DNA of 64,000 nucleotides from Ciona savignyi (lineage: Eukaryota; Chordata; Ascidiacea; Phlebobranchia; Cionidae). The stretch lies in the NCBI GenBank assembly GCA_000149265.1, contig CH002905.1, positions 71,251 to 135,250 of the forward strand, given 5' to 3'. A program made the position numbers and the translations under genes. Numbering within the stretch: the stretch's first letter is position 1; each line of letters starts with the position of its first letter. The notes beneath the pieces are model-generated. The model was not told the DNA's origin and ran no database searches. It saw nothing but the letters and a program-made list of their open reading frames with translations. Positions 56,625-64,000 of the stretch are shown here, one piece after another.

Positions 56625-56826
56625 TGTTAATAAGTTCCTTTACTTATTATATCCTTGCGGTACCTTTATCGAATAGATCACACGATACGATTGATTCAGA
56701 TATTGACTCAGTGTATTACAACTAACAGGCGACACACGCGCGTCAACACTACTCGTGATAATAAAGAGAATGACCGAACACGACATCGCGTGTTTAACAA
56801 GTAATTAAATCAAGCGGTTTCCAACA
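56625..56826 (-). repeat. Gypsy-type element LTR (5' LTR in element sense)
   Basis: 202 bp, followed on the plus strand by the target duplication GTCGG. The primer-binding-site-like sequence lies at its inner edge (about 56605-56624). Confidence 0.95.
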
Positions 56827-56949
56827 GTCGGCAAACCTCAAACGCAAAAAAAACGACGTTAAAACAAAAAATATTTTAAACATAAATAAATTAACACAAT
56901 AGAGATTATACCAGATACTACACAGTACACATTATACCAATCCAATGGA

Positions 56950-57830
56950 ATCGCAATAAAACATTGTCAATTCTTAGACAACATAGTCTTAATACGCAAA
57001 AACTAAAATTATGGGTGGTAAATTCAGGGAAATTCCCCTGAAATGTAAAAAACCAAAACGATATTTTTTTCTAAAAATTTGGCCTTTTAGGGCATTGCGC
57101 TTAAACGGCTGATTCAATTTTAATCCGATTTGGGGGGATGTATGTGCATTAGCTATTGATTTAACACTTGGAAAAAAAATTACCAATGGAAATACCCTAA
57201 AAACTAAGATTTTGTTCTCAAATCATGATCGTGACAGGCATGGCGTCCTGACATCTACCAAAAAGAATAATGGAGTCGTAATAAAACTTTGTAATTTGTT
57301 AGACAACATAATCTAGATATGCATAAACCAAAATTTTGGAAGCTAAATTCAGGGGAATACCCCCCGGGACGTAAAAAACAAATTGGTATTATTTTCTAAA
57401 CATTTTGATTTTTTTAGCAAAGCGTTTGAACGGCTGCTTAAATTTTGATCCGATTTTCTAAATGTTAGTGCAGTAGCAGCTGCTGTGAAAAAATATCTAT
57501 GGGATAATACCATAAAAATTATGATTTGTACCTAAATCATGATTGTGACAGACATGGCATATCGCCCGACATCTTAAACTAGGAGTCGTCAAATTGGAAT
57601 GAAACTTTAAGAATTGTTAGATAACATGAACTAGATATGTAAGAACATAAACTTATGTACTAAACCCAGGGAAATTTCCCGAATCCCTGAAAAAACTTAA
57701 TCGGTCTGTTTTGGGAATTTAGACAAGAGGTTTAAATTAAAAACATTTGTGGTAAAATGTTTGTAAATCTAACACGATTAGCTATATTCTTTTTTTGGAC
57801 ATATGGAAAAGAGGTTTGGTTTAAAACAAA
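56950..57830. repeat. Second copy of the ~334-bp tandem-unit element
   Basis: About two and a half diverged units with GTGACAGGCATGGCGTCCTG (near 57232), GTGACAGACATGGCATATCG (near 57546), and TTTGTTAGACAACAT and GCGCTTAAACGGCTG blocks. It ends in AAAACATTTGTGGTAAAATG as in the 12-kb copy. The unique 3' end of the family (GTGGTTAGGGACCCTG) reappears only at 58890, so something was inserted between or the element has been rearranged. Confidence 0.75.
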
Positions 57831-58641
57831 ACTGTTGCAGTCCGGCTAAAACTTTCTAGAAATGTTGGATAACATGGACCTGTGGGGCCAGGGGTTTTTC
57901 AACGCCTCTAGTTTGACCGGGGCCAGTTCCCAGGATCCGCTGCCGTCTATATCCAGTACATAATTCTCCGTTCCGACTCCATATGTACCGACATGACGTG
58001 GAACTAAACTGGACTGGCAGCGGAACCTCCTCTAAATAGAAGAACCGTAAAACTCCACTCGTAGATGTATTCTTTATTAAAGTTGTGTTTCTATGTATCT
58101 GTGTGTGTAATCACATAGCGCTTTATAAAGCAAAGAATGACGTATATAGAAAACAACTGCTTTAGGTGTCAATGTCGTCATGAGGTGATAAGTGTCAATG
58201 ACGCTATAAGGTTAAACAGAACGAACACAGTTGGCGTCGATTAAATGAAATAATTGCAGTTTTTGCAAATATAATTTCAAAACTGCTACAGACCTGACGT
58301 ACACATATCTGACAATAAATAACAGATGGAAACAAACTTACTTAGGGTCGAATGCACCAACATAGATCAGATCAAGCAAGGATCAAGATCAAAATGGGCT
58401 TAATCTGGTCCGCACTGATCCGAGGATCAATTTGGCATGCACCAACTGTCAAGAAAATTGGATCAGTGAAGATCAGATCATTTCGACTTGATCCGGATCA
58501 AGTGAGGATCAGCTACGATTTGCGTGAAATGTTGATGGAAATCCCCAGATTGTATTCCGCCTGCGCTTGTATTCCGTCTGCGATTGTATTCCGTCTGCGA
58601 TTGTATTCCGTCTGCGATTATTACAGTTTAGAGGAGAAGAC
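57831..58641. other. Unresolved insertion between parts of the tandem-unit element
   Basis: Sequence of different character. It includes a GC-richer block (57890-58030), a GATC-rich block with GATCAGATCAAGCAAGGATC (58355-58520) and four ~17-bp units of GTATTCCGTCTGCGATT (about 58550-58620). I cannot assign it; a DNA transposon carrying the next open frame is the likeliest reading. Confidence 0.45.
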
Positions 58642-58926
58642 ATGCCTAGAAGCAACAATTTTGTTAAGTCGGAAAAAGACATATTTTATGAATTAATGGA
58701 TAAGTATAAAAATATCATTGAGTGCAAAAAAACTGATGCTAGGGTAGACAAAGAATCTGCCTGGGAGAAGTTCTGTGAAGAGTTTAATTCAACATCCACC
58801 TACTGTGTGAGAACAATTCCACAGCTAAAGCTTTTCTGGAAAAATTCAAAACTTAGAGCTAAACGGAACTCAAGTCTCATTAGTGTACAAATTGTGGTTA
58901 GGGACCCTGCTTACATGAATATATAG
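58642..58926 (+). CDS. Myb/SANT-like DNA-binding domain, transposon-associated type
   Basis: A 94-codon frame begins MPRSNNFVKSEKDIFYELMD and has the three-helix pattern with conserved aromatics: FVKSEKDIFYEL, ESAWEKFCEEFN and QLKLFWKNSKLRAKR. This matches the Myb/SANT-like (zeste/MSANTD type) domain found next to Harbinger transposases and in domesticated derivatives. The last part of the frame (from about 58885) runs into the GTGGTTAGGGACCCTG repeat, so the natural C-terminus is probably lost. No transposase is in the window. It could be an exon of a longer gene, but no downstream partner exon was seen. A transposon relic is the favoured view. Confidence 0.5.
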   Translation: MPRSNNFVKSEKDIFYELMDKYKNIIECKKTDARVDKESAWEKFCEEFNSTSTYCVRTIPQLKLFWKNSKLRAKRNSSLISVQIVVRDPAYMNI

Positions 58927-59165
58927 CAAACAAAATGTGTTTTACAAATAGTGGTGGTTAAACACGTGGTTAACACTCTCTAGTTATAAATACTTTTATA
59001 AAAGTATATAGTGTGATTATGGACACTGCTTACACACGTATATATATATATATACATATAGGTTGCAATCAAAATCTGCTTTGCATAGGGGAATTACCCC
59101 AAACAAACATTGGTGAATTACCAATTATAATGGTTGACATGTGGTTGTCGCTCTCTAGCTCATTT
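58885..59165. repeat. 3' end region of the tandem-unit element, duplicated
   Basis: GTGGTTAGGGACCCTGCTTA through CACGTGGTTAACACTCTCTA matches 12145-12235. A diverged second copy follows at about 59015-59160 (TTATGGACACTGCTTACACA ... TTGTCGCTCTCTAGCT) after a TA-rich run. Confidence 0.7.
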
Positions 59166-59548
59166 TGTTCTGTGTGTGCAGCATCAAAGCGCGCGTGGCA
59201 GGAAGTAGACAACCTGCGCCACCAATGTAAGGCTAGGATATGTCTGGCAGTAAAACCATAACATAGAAAACGATAAACAAAGCCGCGTGGCCCTGGCAGA
59301 AAAAGAAGGTTTGGGATATTAGACTCTCAAAGTTGCGTTACTCCTAAGTCTTCTCTGTTCATTGTTTTGCAGTGTTAATCAAACGAGTCATGTTATGATG
59401 GAGAAAGCAAAGTTTGGGACAGATAGTTATGGCTAGCAATGTTTTGCAACATAACAAAAATATTAAAGTGGTCATATGTACATGTAGGTATATATAAACG
59501 CCGACTTATGTAAGTAGTTTTAGTTTTGTTTTATCGGTTAGAATAAAT

Positions 59549-62500
59549 ATGCAGCAAACACTCGACGAAAGCGGGGGAGTATTACTTCAAACAAAGACAG
59601 AAAATTTTGTCTTACCTGCGAAGAAATCTTTGGCAATCCTTGTAATTTCGAACGCATTTCTATCATTTATCTTGTTCAGTGTTGTGTTTCTTTATCAAGT
59701 TCCACCTTTGACACTTGTGAACAGAGAATCACTGGTACGTGAAACATATTAAAGCAATTGGAAAATATGATACCTTATGATTTTACAAATTGACTTCCCA
59801 TTTTACAGAATAATAATGAAACAGAGATATCTAATGGCATTATATTGATGTGCGCCGATAGGTAAGATGAATAGGCTTAGCTGTTTTAATTGGATTACGA
59901 ATTTATGGCCTAGTGGTGTATTGACTGAATTATTCTTCGCAGAACGGTCATACTTGACCGGGAAAGCGCAACGAACACCAGCACAGCGAACGTACAAAAT
60001 GCCACTATTGGCCAAGCACACGAATACGGATGGGTATTTGATATAAGTGAACGAAACACGGTTGTATCTGAGGTAGGCAAAATGATCTTTACATTCTAGT
60101 AGGCCTAGTCACGTTATTTAAGCAGACAAAACAAAGCGGAAATTAGCTGTTTATGTAATCTATCTCAGTGCCAACAGTGCTCGTTTTACTAATGATAATA
60201 ATGCATTTTAGTTTGGCTTGGACTGCGAATCAGCTTGGAAAAGACCAACCCTTCAATCGGTTTATATGATCGGTTGTCTTGTCGGAAGTCTTTTTGGAGG
60301 AGCAATATCTGATCGGTTTGTAAAATCGGGTTTATCTATATTCTCGTGAGCCGACACACATGTTTGTTCCTTTATAGAGAGCTGCTTTAGAAGGCGTTCA
60401 AACAATTATTCTCCCTATCTTTCTAATGTAAACTGACCACAAAAAGGGCTGTCGCTGTCACTCAAAAACCTGACATCGAAAGTCGTTATTCACAATTTAA
60501 AAGCTTATATCTGCAACCTAAAAAAAGAAGTTCTTGGATTATGCGTGAAGAAGTTCTTGAATTATGCGTGTGTCCGTTTTTTTTTTCTTTTTTCTGTTTT
60601 TCGTCCAACGCTGTGAAAGTTTTTTATTCAAAATTTTTAAATTGGAATAAAACGTTCGAACATGATCGACAACATGACAAATATGTTTAAACCTATAATT
60701 TAAGGTTTTACTCCTGAAGAATTCCCAAAACTGAAATACTAATTTACCTTTTCACCAATTTATTTTCTCGGTGTTATTGCGACTAACCTAATTACTCTAA
60801 TATTAATTAAATGTGTATGATGTTAGTTCACTGACCAAAGCTTTAGGGTAATTAATTTTTTAATTACATTGGGTTCTTTTTTGTTAGTATAATTTTATCA
60901 AACATAAGGGTGTTTGACCGTCTGAAATCGCCTAGAAGGAGTTTTTTCAAACTACATTAATTAACGAAGCGTTGACTAGTTCCAAAAACTTTCACTGTTA
61001 TTTTTCGCGCAAGAAAAGTAACAACAAATGTATTAAAATAATATTATAGGATAGGACAGAATAGGATATTCATGTTTATCCCCGTGAATGGAAAACCAAG
61101 GGGGTTAACACACGAGAAATCGTCAGATCACCTCGCGCCCATTGTCGGGTTACCAGAGATATTGCAGTGTGTTGTGTATGATTCACACGTTCCTTCAATT
61201 TAGTAGAACCCATTAATCCGCTGGGTATTACCTACCGTATGACCCACCCCACATATACTTCATCTACTGTACGTTTAGGTTTGGGAGAAAACACACACTT
61301 ATTGCGACATTTATAATCCATATTATTCTTCATCTTCCACAATCGTTCCTCACGACTTATACTCAATATATCATCGGCGTCTTCATCGCCGGGTTTGTGC
61401 ATATTGTCCAATATCTCACAAGCTATGTCTTAGGTGAGTCAATGCAATTTAAAATGTCGATAAAACTATAGCGTTTGGTCTTAATTAAATTTTGTTTGCT
61501 TATTATTGTTCTTTTGCCTAGGTTTGGCGGCCACGTCCGCTATATTTATTAAATTATATTATTTTTTAATGACAAGTTTTAACTACCTTTCGTTTTTCCG
61601 TCCTTTTCCGTTCCTGTGTCGTGATTATATTCGTTTGCCATTTTTAAAAACCGGGGCAAAAAATATATAAACTAAACTAAACATTTAGTGAGATAACCCA
61701 CCGTTATACATCACAGCCCAGGAAATCGTGCCGCCCAAAAAACGAGCATTTGCAGCACTTGCTACGAATATTTGTTTCGGTGTTGGTTATCTGTTCGTAC
61801 CATTGGCAGCGTACTTCATTCGCGACTGGAGATGGTTTCTACGAGCCTATGTGATCGCTGGTGTATGTTATTTTCCTCTTTTATGGTAAGCCATTGATTG
61901 TTTAGGATATTTATGTTTATCTCCGTGAAAACATAGGAGAACAAGTCGACAACGGCTCCCAATGCACAGTTGAGGTATTCACTTCCCCCAAGGTTCGAGC
62001 TATTCAGGCTGAGAGTGTAGAACGCGAGGTAGCTGACGTTCCTTAAAAAATGAATGTTGAACAAAATGTTCGAGATCAAGCAGATAGGATAGGATATTCA
62101 TGTTTTTCCCCGAGAATGGAAAAACCAATGGGGTCAACACACGGGCAATCGTCAGATAAGCTCACGCCCACCGTCACGGGTTACCGGAGCTATTGAAGTG
62201 TGTTGTGTATGTTTTTAAACGTTCCTTTAATTTGGTAGAACCCCTTTTATCCGCTGGGTTCAGGCAATGTCCGTTAAGTGCCTTGCCCTATGACACAACC
62301 GACTAGCTATCAACCAGTTTCGTAACTGCAACCTTCCGGCTGAACGGCGTCGCACTAAACCGCCAGACTAACCGGTCGGACGATTCCGCAACAATAACAA
62401 AAACACAAACTACATAATGTTACCTGTATGCATGATAGGTTTATTCCCAAATCCCCAAAGTGGCAATCCACGCAAACACACGAGAAAAGTCGGAAAAGTA

Positions 62501-63441
62501 AAGGAGATGCAATCGAATTACGTACGACCGAAGATAACAACAACAAAATTAATGTTAGTTAATGACATAGATGTAAAAACACATTATTACCTGTGTACAA
62601 TGACTAACCTTTAATACACAGAGAGAAATGGAAACGAACGAAAGAAGATCGTCTAAGTTTTTAAACATTTTTAAAGAACCAATTCTAAGGAAACGTATTA
62701 TTTTGATTTCTTGGATGTGGTTAGTCGATGCAAATATGATACGATTACTTTAAATGTAGAGTTTCCTACTGCACCTGAAAAACCTAAAAATGTTACTTGC
62801 TGCTATTGCGAAAATGTAATTAATTATATAATTATTTGAAGTCTGCTACACAGTTCATTATTGTTCTATTTTTTATTTAAAATTCAACTAAACAATCCAA
62901 ACAGTTAGGTGTTATGGATGCTGTAGCTTATTTATTTCTGTTATGCTATCTTCTCAAATTTATTTATCCCAATTATAGTTCCTTTTCGCCTTAGTACTGC
63001 TTGTGCGGTACATCCTACCGGTTAGTCTGTTGCTTCAGTGCGACGCCTTTCAACCGAAAGGTTTAAGGTTCGAAACTAGACGCTACCTAGCTGGTTGGGG
63101 CGCGAGGTCATCTGACGATTGCCCGTGTGTTAACCCCTTTGGTTTTTTCCATTCTCGGGGAAAAACATGAATATCCTATCCTATTTGCTTAATCTCGAAC
63201 ATTTTGTTCAACATTCATTTTTTAAGGAACGTCAGCTACCTCGCGTTCTACACCCTCAGTCTGAATAGCTCGAACCTTGGGGGCAGTGAATACCTCAACT
63301 GTGCGTTGGGAGCCGTTGTCGACTTGTTCTCCTATGTTTTAATGGCAGCCATTGTAACAAAAAAAGGAAGGCAAACTTCATTCACTTTTACCATGGGGAT
63401 ATGTGGAGTCTTGTGTTTGGTCACTCCACTGCTCAGATCAG
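59549..63441 (+). CDS. SLC22-type major-facilitator transporter (5' part)
   Basis: Nine exons close in phase: 59549-59734, 59809-59861, 59943-60072, 60212-60315, 61279-61433, 61717-61885, 62439-62553, 62622-62719 and 63227-63441; the gene continues past the window. A first membrane helix (about residues 28-50) is followed by a large outside loop with NXS/T sites (NNETE, NTST, NATI), as in organic cation/anion carriers. Then come EYGWVFDISERNTVVSEFGL, DCESAWKRPTLQSVYMIGCL, the MFS motif A split across an intron (GGAISDR / FGRKHTL), and EIVPPKKRAFAALATNI, IRDWRW and the loop motif WFIPKSPKW that corresponds to the usual ESPRW. Exon 9 covers helices 7-8 (NVSYLAFYTLSLN). Substrate cannot be inferred. 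Intron 6 contains an inverted copy of exon 9. Confidence 0.9.
60565..60760. repeat. Lead-in fragment of the tandem-unit element
   Basis: GTGTCCGTTTTTTTTTTCTT matches the T-rich lead at 10695. It is followed by a diverged unit fragment (AACATGATCGACAACATGAC), in SLC22 intron 4. Confidence 0.55.
61043..61232 (-). repeat. SINE copy, head truncated
   Basis: GATAGGACAGAATAGGATAT tail through GGGTTACCAGAGATATTGC to CCATTAATCCGCTGGGT. It lies in SLC22 intron 4, close to exon 61279-61433. Confidence 0.88.
61475..61690 (+). repeat. Dispersed ~200-bp repeat (CACGTC family)
   Basis: Closest relative of the 14845 copy: GTCTTAATTAAATTTTGTTT, GGCGGCCACGTCCGCTATAT, CTTTTCCGTTCCTGTGTCGT and ATAAACTAAACTAAAC. 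It lies in SLC22 intron 5. Confidence 0.72.
61928..62086 (-). pseudogene. Inverted partial copy of SLC22 exon 9 with its acceptor
   Basis: The reverse complement of 63182-63340 without gaps: 44 bp of intron with the acceptor (TTCATTTTTTAAGG) and 114 bp of exon 9. The two arms differ at six positions, two intronic and four exonic, all four synonymous (ACC/ACT, AGT/AGC, GGC/GGA, GCG/GCA). The exon copy breaks off after CTATGTTTT and fuses to a SINE tail (CACGGAGATAAACATAAATA). It lies in intron 6 on the strand opposite to the gene, so it cannot be spliced into the sense transcript. Confidence 0.93.
62086..62392 (-). repeat. SINE copy within the inverted duplication
   Basis: Nearly full copy. 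It shares with the SINE at 63012-63182 the off-consensus stretch CCATTCTCGGGGAAAAACAT (others have CACGGGGATAAACAT), which shows that both are descendants of one insertion copied together with the exon. Confidence 0.9.
63012..63182 (+). repeat. SINE copy with internal deletion, next to exon 9
   Basis: The head (CCGGTTAGTCTGTTGCTTCA) jumps after CTAGCTGGTTGG to GGCGCGAGGTCATCTGACGA, so the middle third is missing. The tail ends 44 bp before exon 9. Confidence 0.9.
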
Positions 63442-64000
63442 GTTGGTTTTTGAAAACACACAACTTTTTCTTTCATTTCAATTAGAGATACATGATGCAT
63501 AAATAGCGCTACATAGACATTGCTCTAACCAGGTGAAATTAAGAGGGATGGGCATCAAATAAAGCGATTACTAAATTGAATAACAGCGTAAATGGATCGT
63601 GACAAACTTGTTGTCGTGTCAGAGGCAACACGTTTAGCGAAAATCGCCTGGATTTAATATGTTCATAGCTATATATATAAACATAAATATCATCTAACAC
63701 CAGGGCGTTTGTGTTCGTCGGGGGCAATTTGGACGATCTATAAGTTTTAGATTTCATTTTCATTTTCAGGTTGAATTTCCTTAAAACACTATTTCTTAGC
63801 ATATGTGTCCTTGCCCCGCGCAAAATAAAAACTATTAAATAATGACATCAAATCTACTGAATAAACCAAAAGCTCCACTGAAGGTTTATGTTGACTAAAC
63901 GAATTCTCTCATTAAAATAATCTTTCGTATATCAACCAAAACGGATTTTCTAGCATTTTTACAAATTAGCTGTGTTTCTCATAACTTGCTGTGCTTTAAG
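63442..64000. other. SLC22 intron 9, to the window end
   Basis: No further exon can be supported. A pyrimidine tract with CAG near 63768 is followed at once by an in-frame stop for the required phase. The rest is AT-rich. Confidence 0.55.

Larger units (their letters stand above)
46743..56826 (-). mobile_element. Ty3/Gypsy-type LTR retrotransposon, broken, interrupted by a BEL/Pao insertion
   Basis: Two 202-bp LTRs, 46743-46944 and 56625-56826, differ at two positions. Both are flanked by GTCGG (46738-46742 and 56827-56831), a 5-bp target duplication. Read on the minus strand the LTR starts TGTTGG and ends TTAACA. Next to the 5' LTR is a primer-binding-site-like TGGTGGCAGTGAAGC, and a purine run precedes the 3' LTR. 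Parts on the minus strand: gag-like region (about 56034-56501), Cys/His knuckles and protease (about 55288-56067), reverse transcriptase, RNase H and integrase zinc/core region (about 53268-55304), and integrase C-terminal region (about 52760-53236). The order RT-RNase H-integrase marks Ty3/Gypsy, perhaps the Mag-like branch. It is young by LTR identity, but broken: the foreign insertion plus a few other breaks. Confidence 0.93.

Noticed and set aside
57836-58324. Possible solo LTR (starts TGTTG, ends AACA)
   Set aside because: No matching target duplication on both sides and no second copy in the window.

Overview
The window is a low-GC animal genome with short spliced genes, dense small repeats and one 100-N assembly gap. 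The gene set (basigin-like immunoglobulin protein, NXPE esterase-like protein, BACURD-type KCTD, UBE2Q, mitochondrial NADP isocitrate dehydrogenase, SLC22 carrier) is that of an animal, probably a non-vertebrate chordate. Compact introns, AT-richness, a very common tRNA-headed SINE and small MITEs suggest an ascidian tunicate such as Ciona. That species guess is inference; no ribosomal or mitochondrial marker is present.

Layout. 0.2-2.9 kb (+): 3' part of a basigin/neuroplastin-like gene. 3.35-7.2 kb (-): AMDHD2 (GlcNAc-6-phosphate deacetylase) without its first exon. 10.2-14.3 kb (+): complete NXPE-family gene with a ~334-bp tandem repeat in intron 1. 16.4-21.4 kb (-): complete KCTD10/KCTD13/TNFAIP1 homologue. 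21.9-29.6 kb (+): UBE2Q ubiquitin-conjugating enzyme, divergent from KCTD across about 560 bp and interrupted by the gap. 31.8-33.9 kb (+): membrane protein with a ShKT domain. 36.0-43.8 kb (-): complete mitochondrial IDH2, ten exons, 446 codons. 46.7-56.8 kb: a Ty3/Gypsy-type element (minus) with a BEL/Pao-type element (plus) inserted inside it; each has paired LTRs and its own 5-bp target duplication, and both look young but broken. 56.8-59.4 kb: tandem-repeat element remnants and a Myb/SANT-like open frame of transposon type. 59.5 kb to the window end (+): 5' part of an SLC22-type transporter.

The host genes do not form one pathway; the cluster is a normal mix of metabolism, ubiquitin-pathway and membrane genes. 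Gene models were built by hand from splice signals, reading phase and remembered family sequence. For AMDHD2 (exons seen), NXPE, KCTD, IDH2 and SLC22 every exon junction closes in phase. UBE2Q closes except across the gap and needs one GC-AG intron. The ShKT gene does not close at its first junction.

The most unusual structures are: (1) an inverted copy of an SLC22 coding exon, with its neighbouring SINE, inside an upstream intron, in which all four exonic differences are synonymous; (2) an array of about fifteen polypyrimidine-AG motifs, each like a 3' splice site, just before a real KCTD acceptor; (3) minisatellites that touch coding-exon edges or the stop codon in IDH2 and KCTD; (4) SINEs inserted against splice acceptors in AMDHD2 and UBE2Q.
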